Source of the DNA: CAMAVH01 sp046297835
GTDB taxonomy: Bacteria; Pseudomonadota; Alphaproteobacteria; SMXQ01
Direction: 5' to 3'
Assembly (NCBI GenBank): GCA_046297835.1
Contig: JBKBHI010000012.1
Coordinates: forward strand, 45,050-109,049
DNA: 64,000 nucleotides
The notes beneath the pieces are model-generated. The model made no database searches. It was given only the letters and a program-made list of their open reading frames with translations, and was not told the DNA's origin. Every line of letters starts with the position of its first letter. The first letter of the stretch is position 1. Both the position numbers and the translations under genes were made by a program. Positions 54,231 to 63,612 of this stretch are shown one piece after another.

Positions 54231-54325
54231 GCGGCGAGAAACCCTCGCGAATCAACGCGCGCAAATTCCTTCGGAACAAAGATAATTTTCCTGCGCGCGA
54301 ATTTTCGCGCGCGCGCCGCTTTCGA

Positions 54326-54353
54326 TTGCCATCGCTCGTCAGCGCGCTAAGAT
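54326..54353 (+). promoter_or_regulatory. Sigma70-like promoter of the second DUF465 gene
   Basis: TTGCCA (54326-54331), 16-base spacer, TAAGAT (54348-54353). It lies about 45 bp upstream of the start codon at 54399. Confidence 0.5.
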
Positions 54354-54398
54354 CGTTCGACTGACGGTTCTTTCTTTCCACAAAAGAGGAGAACATTC

Positions 54399-54569
54399 AT
54401 GGCGATCGAACAGCGTATCGAGACGCTCAAAGCCAGTCATGCATCGGTCGAATCCGCGTTGCACGCGGAAAATACCCGACCCCAGCCGGACGACAGGCGC
54501 ATTCGCGATCTCAAGCGCGCCAAGCTCCGCATCAAAGACGAAATCTCCCGATTGAGGCCCGACGCCTGA
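54399..54569 (+). CDS. DUF465 (YdcH-like) small protein, second copy
   Basis: A 56-residue protein, MAIEQRIETLKASHAS..., with a strong AGAGGAGA ribosome-binding site before ATG 54399. It has the DUF465 two-helix pattern, including a second-helix DLKRAKLRIKDEISRL that matches the LKKRKL region of the copy at 52180-52392. The DNA upstream is AT-rich with a plausible promoter. Monocistronic; no function known. Confidence 0.85.
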   Translation: MAIEQRIETLKASHASVESALHAENTRPQPDDRRIRDLKRAKLRIKDEISRLRPDA

Positions 54570-54604
54570 GCGCGATCCGCGCTCGGCCCTAAGGGCAGGC
54601 CCTA

Positions 54605-54647
54605 AAAAGCGCAACGCCCGCTCGTCGTGCGACGGGCGGGCGTTGCG
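54605..54647 (-). terminator. Intrinsic terminator of trcR
   Basis: A long imperfect stem (54610-54627 with 54630-54647) followed on the minus strand by TTTTT (complement of 54605-54608 region). It lies 47 bp past the trcR stop. It may also end the convergent DUF465 gene. Confidence 0.8.
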
Positions 54648-54693
54648 GCTTGATGGCTCAGCCTGACTGCTGCGGCTGGGCGGTCGGCGCGGA

Positions 54694-55413
54694 TCAGTTG
54701 GTGGTTTCGCCCATCGGCTGATCGGCAGCCCGCTCGTCGCCCGTATCCTCGGCGTCGCCTTGGGCGTCGATCGCGTCGTCGAGATCGCCGTCGATCTGAT
54801 CGGTCGCGGCTTCGTCGGCCGACATTTCGCCGCCCGTCTCGCCTGTGGCGGCCTTGCGTTCGGCGCGCGCCTTGCGCTGTTCGGCGCGGGCCTTGATGCG
54901 GCGCGCGCGCTGCACGGCGCCGTGCAGCTCTTCGAGGCTGCACATGCCGAGATCGACCGGATCGCGCGGCTTGATCGTCGTCGCTTTCCAATGGGTCTTG
55001 CTGCGCACGGCGTTGAGCGTCGCTTTGGTCGTGCCGACCAGCTTGCAGATCTGCGCGTCGCTCAATTCGGGATATTGGCGCAGCAGCCAAGCGATGGCGT
55101 CGGGCCGTTCCTGGCGCTTGGACACCGGCGTGTAGCGCGGACCCTTCGACTTGACCTTGGGCAAGGCTTCCGGCTGCGGCGCCATCTTCAGGCGCGCTTT
55201 CGGATCGGCTTCGACGCGCTCGATCTCCTCGCGCGTGAGCTGCGCGTTGACGATCGGATCGAGACCGACGATGCCGGTGGCCACTTCGCCGTCGGCGATG
55301 GCCTGCACTTCGAGAACGTGCATGCCGCAGAAATCGGCGATCTGGTCGAAGGTGAGGCCCGTGTTCTCCACCAGCCATACGGCGGTGGCTTTGGGCATCA
55401 ACGGTAGAGCCAT
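54694..55413 (-). CDS. trcR: TrcR/DUF1013 cell-cycle regulator family protein
   Basis: A 239-residue protein of the alphaproteobacterial DUF1013 family, named as cell-cycle transcriptional regulator TrcR. The N-terminus MALPLMPKATAVWLVENTGLTFDQIADFCGMHVLEVQAIADGE holds one helix-turn-helix-like unit; a second is near 116-140 (SDAQICKLVGTTKATLNAVR). A basic helix (170-195) and an acidic tail (200-239) follow. ATG 55413 has AAGGAG upstream. It is divergent from the DUF1192 gene. Confidence 0.93.
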   Translation of the reverse strand: MALPLMPKATAVWLVENTGLTFDQIADFCGMHVLEVQAIADGEVATGIVGLDPIVNAQLTREEIERVEADPKARLKMAPQPEALPKVKSKGPRYTPVSKRQERPDAIAWLLRQYPELSDAQICKLVGTTKATLNAVRSKTHWKATTIKPRDPVDLGMCSLEELHGAVQRARRIKARAEQRKARAERKAATGETGGEMSADEAATDQIDGDLDDAIDAQGDAEDTGDERAADQPMGETTN

Positions 55414-55613
55414 GCGAACTCCTTGAAAGCGTCTGATTTGAAAGCGTCTGGCGCGCCGCGGGGAGGGCCTTCCCTCCGCGCCGGCACCCGCCGGACGGGA
55501 AATTTTGTGAGCCACAGATATAATGCCTGCCGCAGCGGCATGAAAGGCGGCGATCCGACAATCAAATAACGCATTGGATTTGTTATATAAACCTTTTTCT
55601 GCGGGAGAATGCC

Positions 55614-55817
55614 ATGGCGCGCGACGATGACGAGGATGTGCCGCCGACGGGCCGGCCGCGCTGGCTCGACCCGAAACCGTTCGACAGCCTCTCGGTCGCC
55701 GAGCTGGGCGACTATGTGCTTGCGCTGAAAGCGGAAATCGCTCGGGCCGAAGCGGCGGCGGAGGCCAAGAAAAGCCATCGCGCCGGCATCGAAGCGCTGT
55801 TCGGCAAGAAAAGTTGA
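55614..55817 (+). CDS. DUF1192 family protein
   Basis: A 67-residue protein with the family pattern of a short acidic start, then FDSLSVAELGDYVLALKAEIARAEAAAEAKKSHRAGIEALF. The conserved L-S-V-x-E-L and the coiled-coil helix place it in DUF1192, which is widespread in alphaproteobacteria. GGGAGA precedes the ATG. Unknown function. It shares a 200 bp promoter region with trcR. Confidence 0.88.
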   Translation: MARDDDEDVPPTGRPRWLDPKPFDSLSVAELGDYVLALKAEIARAEAAAEAKKSHRAGIEALFGKKS

Positions 55818-55869
55818 GGCGCGGCGCAAAATCTCCGCGCATTTAACTATTCCTTTAGTGATAGACGGC

Positions 55870-56007
55870 TACAAAGGTCCTGCAGCCGATCGTCCCCCGG
55901 CTGCACCGGTCCTCGGATCGGCGGACCCTGCCAAAACCCCCTCGGGCATGGTCCATTTTTTGATCCTCCCTGATGAACTTTAAGCCGCCCTCCGGGGCGG
56001 CTTTTTT
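55870..56007 (+). ncRNA. Candidate small RNA with CCTCCCT motif and terminator
   Basis: A region without a gene holds three hairpins. Hairpin 1 is a perfect 8 bp stem (55881-55888 with 55898-55905). Hairpin 2 pairs GGTCC (55908-55912) with GGACC (55923-55927). An AT-rich single-stranded stretch carries CCTCCCT (55965-55971). A 9 bp terminator stem (55982-55990 with 55995-56003) is followed by a T-run to 56007. The spacing of CCTCCCT to the terminator resembles that of the candidate at 16637-16737. It could instead be the 3' UTR of the DUF1192 transcript, whose stop lies only 53 bp upstream of the assumed 5' end. Confidence 0.55.
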
Positions 56008-56146
56008 CTTAGCAGAATCAATATTTTGAAACGATGTTGCGAAAATCGTCCTTTTCCGCTTGATCGCTTTCGCAGCAGGTATAAATTTCGTCCCAGAGCT
56101 TCTCGCGCTCCATAGACGCGGCAAGTTTAACAGGCAGGCGCCACGA

Positions 56147-56186
56147 AAAAACGAGCCGCCCCCGGGTTTCCCCGGCAGGGCGGCTC
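56147..56186 (-). terminator. Intrinsic terminator of hsp20
   Basis: A 9 bp outer stem (56153-56161 with 56178-56186) around a smaller inner GC hairpin, followed on the minus strand by TTTTTT. It lies about 115 bp past the hsp20 stop, beyond the tandem repeat. Confidence 0.85.
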
Positions 56187-56230
56187 ACTCATTTCAGCAT
56201 CCGATCTTTTCGATCTTCGCGCGCGATCAA

Positions 56231-56316
56231 GCGGCTTGATCGCCTGCCGCCTTAGGCGGCTTGATCGCCTGCCGCCTTAGGCGGCCTGGTCGCCTGCCGC
56301 CTCAGGCGGCCTGGTC
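56231..56316. repeat. 25 bp tandem repeat x3.4 spanning the hsp20 stop codon
   Basis: Units 56231-56255 and 56256-56280 are identical; 56281-56305 differs at a few positions; a partial unit runs to 56316. On the minus strand each unit repeats the last hsp20 codons DQAA and a stop. Units contain a GGCGGC/GCCGCC self-complementary core. Confidence 0.9.
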
Positions 56317-56766
56317 GATGACCTTCGGCGTTTCGGCGGCGACGATGTCGATCTTGCGCGGCTTCGCCTGTTCGGGGATTTCGCGCTTCAGGTCGATGTG
56401 CAGCAGGCCGTTGGTCAGATCGGCGCCGGCGACCTTCACGTTGTCCGCCAGTTCGAAGGCGTGGCGGAAGGCGCGGCCGGCGATGCCGCGATAGAGATAC
56501 TGGCTGTTCTCCTCGGCGGCGCGCGCCGCGTCGCTGAGCTTGCCCGAGACGACGAGCTTGTTCTCCTGCACCGTCACATCGAGCTCGGAGCGGTCGAAGC
56601 CCGCAACCGCGAGGGTGATGCGGTATTTGTCCTCGCCGGTCTTCTCGATGTTGTAGGGCGGATAGGCGGCCGTCTCGGTCTTGGCGAGATTGTTCTCAAG
56701 CAGGCGCGAGAGGCGATCGAAGCCGATGGTGGAGCGGAACAGCGGGGAGAAATCGTAATTGACCAT
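56302..56766 (-). CDS. Small heat-shock protein Hsp20 (IbpA-like)
   Basis: A 154-residue alpha-crystallin-domain chaperone that holds unfolding proteins. The N-terminal arm MVNYDFSPLFRSTIGFDRL is typical of class A rhizobial sHsps. The crystallin core spans about 37-130 (YPPYNIEK, then ITLAVAGFDRSELDVTV, then GLLHIDLKREIPE), followed by a short tail. The LLHIDL and IPE segments are family hallmarks. Expression is probably controlled by the ROSE-like element in its 5' leader. The stop codon lies within a 25 bp tandem repeat. Confidence 0.95.
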   Translation of the reverse strand: MVNYDFSPLFRSTIGFDRLSRLLENNLAKTETAAYPPYNIEKTGEDKYRITLAVAGFDRSELDVTVQENKLVVSGKLSDAARAAEENSQYLYRGIAGRAFRHAFELADNVKVAGADLTNGLLHIDLKREIPEQAKPRKIDIVAAETPKVIDQAA

Positions 56767-56821
56767 GGATATATCCTCCTAGAGCGATATTGGCCGTTCG
56801 CGCGAATTTCGAATTCGCGCG
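56767..56821 (-). promoter_or_regulatory. ROSE-like RNA thermometer in the hsp20 leader
   Basis: In the mRNA, ATATCGCTC pairs with GAGGATAT around the loop TAG (56771-56790). This hides the AGGAGG Shine-Dalgarno site (complement of 56775-56780). The strand opposite the SD carries TCGCT, matching the ROSE consensus U(U/C)GCU, and one G is bulged as in known ROSE hairpins. A second hairpin upstream is a perfect 10 bp stem (56799-56808 with 56812-56821). The start codon is at 56766. Heating should open the weak AU-rich base of the SD hairpin. Confidence 0.75.
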
Positions 56822-56956
56822 CTATGAGAAACCCGCCAGAGGGCCGGGCTTCCGGTTCGCGGCCGGCCCCGAAGGGCGCCGGCACGGGATGGATTTAGGA
56901 ACGGTCGCGGGCGCGTCAAGACGGCGGCGCGCGAAAAATTCTCGCTGGGGCAGCGT

Positions 56957-56997
56957 AAAAAATAAAACGGCCGGCGGTCCTTGCGGAACGCCGGCCG
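56957..56997 (-). terminator. Intrinsic terminator of rpmE
   Basis: A 9 bp GC stem (56968-56976 with 56989-56997), followed on the minus strand by TTTTATTTTTT (complement of 56957-56967). It lies about 40 bp past the rpmE stop. Confidence 0.9.
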
Positions 56998-57037
56998 TGA
57001 AGCCTGCAGGTTCGAGCGCCGGGAGGGCGCGAGCCGG

Positions 57038-57265
57038 CTATTCTTTCTTCAGGCCAATGCCCGAGAACTTCTTGTTGAACTTGGCGAGCTGGCCGCCCGA
57101 ATCGAGCAGACGGTGCACGCCCGTCCACACCGGATGCGACTTCGAGTCGATCTCGAGCTTCACGGTGTCGCCGGGCTTGCCCATGGTCGAGCGCGACTTG
57201 TAGGTGGTGCCGTCGGTCATCACGATGGTGATGTCGTGATAGTCGGGATGGATATCGGACTTCAT
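57038..57265 (-). CDS. rpmE: Ribosomal protein bL31
   Basis: A 75-residue 50S protein, MKSDIHPDYHDITIVMTDG..., with HPVWTGVHRLLDSGGQLAKFNKKF. The zinc CxxC pair is absent, so this is the cysteine-free form, usual in alphaproteobacteria. ATG 57265, with GGAGCC upstream, fits the family; the frame to 57319 is unrelated. Monocistronic with its own terminator. The zinc-free bL36 in this window matches this pattern of zinc independence. Confidence 0.96.
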   Translation of the reverse strand: MKSDIHPDYHDITIVMTDGTTYKSRSTMGKPGDTVKLEIDSKSHPVWTGVHRLLDSGGQLAKFNKKFSGIGLKKE

Positions 57266-57341
57266 GGCAGGCTCCAGAAATGAGGGGCCGGTTATAGCCA
57301 AGGCGTCCTGAGAACGCAAGGCCGGCCGAATCGGGCCTATT

Positions 57342-58997
57342 TTAGGCCTGCGGCGCGCCGTGAGGCAGGCCCGGGAGGGCGATTTCGGCTATTTCCAGGG
57401 CCAGCAGACGGCGTCCTTTCGCCATCTGTTCGACGAGCCGGCGCGTGTCGCTCAGCGCCGTCAGGACGGCGGAGGTCGTTTCGATGTCGAGGCTGCGCGC
57501 CGCTCCGGCGCGCAAAAGCGCCATTTTGGCATGTTGATAGGCCCGTTCGAACTCTCCCGACTGCGCGGCGACGCGTCGCTCCGTCTCCTCCGGGCTTTCG
57601 GCCTCTGGCCAGGGCTGGAGGGTCGCGTTGGCGGCTTCCAACATTTCGGCGACGGCGTCGCGCGAGGCCGCGTCGTCCAGCCTACGGCTGTGGCCGGCGA
57701 GCGTCGCGGCGATCGGCGAGAGCCGCGCGGTTTCCGCGAAATAGCGGGAAGCGCGCAGCATTTTCGGCAACATATCGGCGATCTCGTGCGTCAGGTGGCG
57801 CATGTCGAGCTTGACGATGAATTCCGCCACATGTCGGCCGAGGGCGTTCAGGCTGGCGGAGTCTTTCGCTAGCTGCGGGTCGCGCTCGTCTTGCTCCGAC
57901 AGGGCGGCGCGGGCAAGTTGCAAGGCGCGTTGTTCCGTTTCGCGCAATTCGAAAGCGAGGGCCGAAACGGCGAGAGCCGGAGTGTCGAGCACAGTCGCGT
58001 CGAGGTGCCGCGGCTGGCTGGTGTCCTCCTGGGCGGTGCGGAAACGCCCCGCCAGCCAAGCTGTCGTGCGGCCGCTCAGCGGCAGCATGACGGCGAGTCC
58101 GGCTAGGCACATGGCGCTGTGAAACAGCGCCAGAGTCAGGGTCGGCGCCGCCGCGCCGAGGTCGCGCGCGAGCCAGAGGATCGGCAGGAACGCCGCCAGG
58201 GCGATGGCGCTGGCCGTGCTGTTGAATAGGATATGGGCGAGCGCGGCCCGCCGCGCATTGGGCGTCGCGCCGATCGAGGCGAGGATGCCAGTGGAGGCGG
58301 TGCCGAGATTCGCCCCGATGATGGCCGCAGCGGCGGCGGTCAATTCGATGATGCCGGAGCCGCTGGAAGTGAGAACCAGCGCGATGGCGGCGCTCGAGGA
58401 TTGCATGAGCAGCGTCATGGCGAATCCCAAGACGACGAAAAGCGCGATGCCGAAAAGGCCGGAGGCTGGCAGCGCGGCGATGTCGAGCGCGGCCGTCAGG
58501 CCGGCCATGCCCTCCTTGAGGATGGTGAGGCCGAGGAAGAACAGTCCGAACCCGGCCAAGGCTTCGCCGATCCCGCGCAACGCTTCGCGCGGCGCGGCGA
58601 TCAGCAGAGCGACGCCGAGGGCGACCAGCGGCAGGGCGAAAGCTTGAATCTTGAAGTCCAGCCCGACAAGGCTGACGAGCCAACTCGTGGCGGTGGTGCC
58701 GATGGCCGCGCCGTAAACGATGCCGACCGCTTGTCCCAGGCTGAGCAGGCCGGCGTTGACGAAGCCGATGGTGGCGACCGTGACCGCGCTCGAGGACTGC
58801 ACCATGCCGGTGATGAGCGCGCCGGTGGCGACGCCGCGCAGCGGCGTCGATGTCCATTCGCCGAGCAGGCGGCGCAGTGCATGGCCGGCCGACAGTTTCA
58901 GCCCGTTCGTCATCATGCGCATGGCGAGCAGGAACAGGGCGAGTCCGCCGGCGATCGCGGCGGTCGTTTCGTATGGGCCAGTGGGTAACAAGGTCAT
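57342..58997 (-). CDS. Na/Pi cotransporter family protein with PhoU-like domain
   Basis: A 551-residue membrane protein with eight or nine helices in two inverted repeats. Each repeat has the hallmark QSSSA (67-71 in GMVQSSSAVT, and near 198 in LLMQSSSAAI), as in NptA/YjbB. From about residue 330 a helical PhoU-like cytoplasmic domain follows. It probably moves phosphate with sodium, import or export not resolved. ATG 58997 was chosen by alignment; the frame to 59072 lacks a better signal. Single gene, divergent from the ABC exporter. Confidence 0.9.
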   Translation of the reverse strand: MTLLPTGPYETTAAIAGGLALFLLAMRMMTNGLKLSAGHALRRLLGEWTSTPLRGVATGALITGMVQSSSAVTVATIGFVNAGLLSLGQAVGIVYGAAIGTTATSWLVSLVGLDFKIQAFALPLVALGVALLIAAPREALRGIGEALAGFGLFFLGLTILKEGMAGLTAALDIAALPASGLFGIALFVVLGFAMTLLMQSSSAAIALVLTSSGSGIIELTAAAAAIIGANLGTASTGILASIGATPNARRAALAHILFNSTASAIALAAFLPILWLARDLGAAAPTLTLALFHSAMCLAGLAVMLPLSGRTTAWLAGRFRTAQEDTSQPRHLDATVLDTPALAVSALAFELRETEQRALQLARAALSEQDERDPQLAKDSASLNALGRHVAEFIVKLDMRHLTHEIADMLPKMLRASRYFAETARLSPIAATLAGHSRRLDDAASRDAVAEMLEAANATLQPWPEAESPEETERRVAAQSGEFERAYQHAKMALLRAGAARSLDIETTSAVLTALSDTRRLVEQMAKGRRLLALEIAEIALPGLPHGAPQA

Positions 58998-59235
58998 TGG
59001 CGGAGCGATTATCGCGCAGGTTCGATGATCCGAATCTTGGCACGGCGCCGTGCGCTTGCCAACGCGCGGCATGTTTTGGCGTTGTTCCAGTCTTGGCTGG
59101 CCGGTTCACGCCGGCTCGCTCAGGCGGCTTTCGCTGCGGGCATCGCGCGCTCTTCAACGGATTGGCGGGAGGGCTGGCCTATCGGGCCTGCCGCAGGTAG
59201 TCTCTCGCCCGCTCACATGGTCATGATCGCGCAAA

Positions 59236-61065
<1,830 letters not shown>

Positions 61066-61092
61066 CCCTACCGCTGATCCAGCTTCAGCAGC

Positions 61093-62256
61093 TTATCTTT
61101 GGTCGAGCTTCAGCTCGATGCGGCGGTTGCGCGCGCGCGACGCCGGGTCGTTGCCGGGTTCGAGGGGCTGGAATTCGCCGAAGCCGGCGGCGGCGAGGCG
61201 CTCCGGCGCGATGCCCTGCTCGATCAATAGCTTGACCACCGACGTGGCGCGCGCGCTCGACAATTCCCAATTGGACGGGAATTGCGCGGTGGCGATGGGA
61301 ATCGCGTCGGTGTGGCCGTCGACGCGCAAAATCCAATTGATGTTGGCGGGAATCTGCGCGGCGATGTCGCGCAACGTGGCGGCGAGGCGCACGAGCTGCT
61401 CGCGGCCCTGCGGCGTCATTTCCGCCGCGCCCGACGGGAACAGCACTTCGGACTGGAAGACGAAACGGTCGCCGACGACGCGGATGTCGGCGCGGTTGCC
61501 GAGCACTTCGCGCAAGCGGCCGAAGAATTCCGAGCGGTAGCGCGCCAATTCCTCGACCTTGCCGGCGAGCGCGAGATTGAGCCGGCGGCCGAGATCGACG
61601 ATCTGCACGTTCTGCTCTTTCGACTTGGCCTCCGAGACGGCGAGCGCCTCCTCGATGCGCGCCATCTGCTGGCGCAGCGCGGCGATCTGGTCGTTGAGCA
61701 ATTGCACCTGGGCTTGCGCCGCGACCAGTTCGGCCGAGGCTTTCTCCGTCTCGCCGGTCTTGGTCGCGAGATCGCCGGCCAGCTTGTCGCGCGCCGCGCG
61801 CATCGCCTCGATCTGGCGCTGCAGATTGGCGATTTCGGCGAGGCTCGCCTCGATGCGGGCGCGGTCGGCCTCGATGGTCTGGAAGGCGTCGGCCAGCTCC
61901 TTGGCGATGCGGTCGGCCTCGCCGGCGCGGCCTTCGGTCTCCGACAGGCGAAGCGCCAGGCGGTCGCGCTCGCTCGTGGAATCCTGCAATTGGTCGGAGA
62001 GCTGGCTGAGCGACAGGCGCAGATCGGCGCTCGCCTGCTTCTCCAAGGCGAGCAGCTCGGAGAGCGAGCTCAGTTCGGCGCGCAGGCGCGTCAACGCCTG
62101 GTCGCGGCCGGACAGCATGTCGGTGAGGAAGAACTGGCCGAGCACGAAGACGGTCAGCACGAACATGATGACCATCAGCAGCGTCGCGAGCGCGTCGACG
62201 AAGCCCGGCCAGATGTCCGGGCTCGCGCTGCGGCGGCTGCGGCTGGAAAGGGCCAT
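61093..62256 (-). CDS. OmpA/MotB-domain peptidoglycan-binding protein
   Basis: A 387-residue inner-membrane protein. A single N-terminal helix (about 18-45) carries D21 in GFVDALATLL, the position of the proton-binding aspartate in MotB/ExbD-like partners. A long coiled coil (about 48-235) spans the periplasm, and the OmpA/MotB domain (about 250-385) has ILRVDGHTDAIPI and SSARATSVVKLLIEQG for peptidoglycan binding. It follows the TolQ/MotA-like gene by 6 bp. The pair probably uses proton flow for envelope work; no flagellar genes are nearby. Confidence 0.9.
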   Translation of the reverse strand: MALSSRSRRSASPDIWPGFVDALATLLMVIMFVLTVFVLGQFFLTDMLSGRDQALTRLRAELSSLSELLALEKQASADLRLSLSQLSDQLQDSTSERDRLALRLSETEGRAGEADRIAKELADAFQTIEADRARIEASLAEIANLQRQIEAMRAARDKLAGDLATKTGETEKASAELVAAQAQVQLLNDQIAALRQQMARIEEALAVSEAKSKEQNVQIVDLGRRLNLALAGKVEELARYRSEFFGRLREVLGNRADIRVVGDRFVFQSEVLFPSGAAEMTPQGREQLVRLAATLRDIAAQIPANINWILRVDGHTDAIPIATAQFPSNWELSSARATSVVKLLIEQGIAPERLAAAGFGEFQPLEPGNDPASRARNRRIELKLDQR

Positions 62257-62262
62257 GTGCGG

Positions 62263-63462
62263 TCAGCGCGTCGGCGTGGTCGGGCCGCCGCCCATGCTGC
62301 CACGGGGGCCGGCGGGCAGAGCGGCGATGGTGCGCGAGAGAATCTTGATCTCGCTGCGGATCTCCTCGACCGTCTGGCTGCGGCCCTGGCTCATCTCTTC
62401 GAGCAGGCGCGCGAGATAGACTTCGATGTTGCGGATATGGCCGCGCGTGGCGTCGTCGAGCGCCCCGTCGCGCCGGTCGGCGCCGTCGGCCAAGCGCGCC
62501 AGCACCGGCTTCAGCTCCATCTGGCTTTCGGCCAGCTTGATCATCAGCGTCTGCTCGGCGCGCATCTGGTCGGTCAGAATCGACAGGCGCTCGTTGAGCT
62601 GCACGCTGGCGTTGTTGGCGTTGATGCGGCTTTCCTCGCCGCGGCTCATGGTGCGTTGCAGGCTCTCCAGGCTTTCGGCGGTCTGTTCCAACAGCGCCTG
62701 AACGTAAGCCGGCACCGAAGTTTCGCCTTCGCCGAGCGACGGGCCGCTGCCGGTCGAGATGCGCGTCTGCGACGCCAGCGTCTCCTCCAGCTCGTTGAAG
62801 AAGCGGTTCTGCGCCTGGCCGGCTTGCAGATCGAGGAAGCCGAGCACCAGCGAGCCGGCGAGGCCGAACAGCGACGACGAGAAGGCGGTGCCCATGCCCG
62901 ACAGCGGCGCGGCGAGGCCGGTTTTCAGGTTGGCGAAAATCTCGGTCATGTTGCCCGAGCCGACGTCGAGCGCGGCGATGACGTCGGCGATCGAGCCGAT
63001 GGTGAGGATCAGGCCCCAGAAGGTGCCGAGCAGGCCGAGGAAGATCAGCACCGCCGTCATGTAGCGGGCGATCTCGCGCGATTCGTCGAGGCGCAGCGCG
63101 ATGCCGTCGAGCAGCGAGCGCAGCGCCATCGGGCTGAGCGACAGGCGCGCGCGGCGCTCGGCGAGCAGCGCGGCGATCGAGGCGAGGCGGCGCGGCGCGG
63201 GCGGCAGCGGGCGCGTGTTGGCGGCGGGCGCGAGGCGGCGCTCCTTGCGCCACGCTTCGAGCCAGGCGGCCTCGCTTTGCAGCAGCACGACCTGGCGGAA
63301 GATCAGCACGATGCCGAACAGGCAGACGCCGAGGATCAACGTGTTGAGATAGGGATTGTGCAGGAAGGCGGCGCGCAGCGTGCCCGACATCATCGCGGCG
63401 GCGGCCAGCACGACCAGCAGAAACGCCGCCATGCGCGTCAGGTAGTTTTTGGGCGACGACAT
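62263..63462 (-). CDS. MotA/TolQ/ExbB-like proton channel protein
   Basis: A 399-residue membrane protein. Helices lie near 12-32, 37-58, 132-156 and 183-210; the last two form the conserved channel core (LIFLGLLGTFWGLILTIGSIADV and LSGMGTAFSSSLFGLAGSLVLGFLDL). The C-terminal half is helical and coiled and ends in a Gly/Pro/Thr tail. AAGGAGAG precedes the ATG. It is the stator partner of the following OmpA/MotB-domain protein, an arrangement widespread in alphaproteobacteria; it is not a flagellar MotA by context. Confidence 0.88.
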   Translation of the reverse strand: MSSPKNYLTRMAAFLLVVLAAAAMMSGTLRAAFLHNPYLNTLILGVCLFGIVLIFRQVVLLQSEAAWLEAWRKERRLAPAANTRPLPPAPRRLASIAALLAERRARLSLSPMALRSLLDGIALRLDESREIARYMTAVLIFLGLLGTFWGLILTIGSIADVIAALDVGSGNMTEIFANLKTGLAAPLSGMGTAFSSSLFGLAGSLVLGFLDLQAGQAQNRFFNELEETLASQTRISTGSGPSLGEGETSVPAYVQALLEQTAESLESLQRTMSRGEESRINANNASVQLNERLSILTDQMRAEQTLMIKLAESQMELKPVLARLADGADRRDGALDDATRGHIRNIEVYLARLLEEMSQGRSQTVEEIRSEIKILSRTIAALPAGPRGSMGGGPTTPTR

Positions 63463-63612
63463 GCACTCTCCTTCGCGGGACGCGGCATCAAAGCCGCGCG
63501 AGGCTGAGGGGGAAATATGTCAATTCTATGCCCCCTCGAGATTAGAGGGCCGCGATGACAGGGATGTCGTCGCGGCGGCGGACCCCCGATGGCGGGAGGC
63601 CGCGCAGGCCGT

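Noticed and set aside
55855..56124. An 89-codon minus-strand frame between DUF1192 and hsp20.
   Set aside because: It lacks a ribosome-binding site and runs through the plus-strand terminator and hairpins of the candidate RNA; codon character is poor.
61093..63462. The proton-channel plus OmpA/MotB pair as a Zorya-type phage defence system (ZorA/ZorB).
   Set aside because: No ZorC, ZorD or ZorE-like gene is present, and this pair is a common housekeeping arrangement in alphaproteobacteria.
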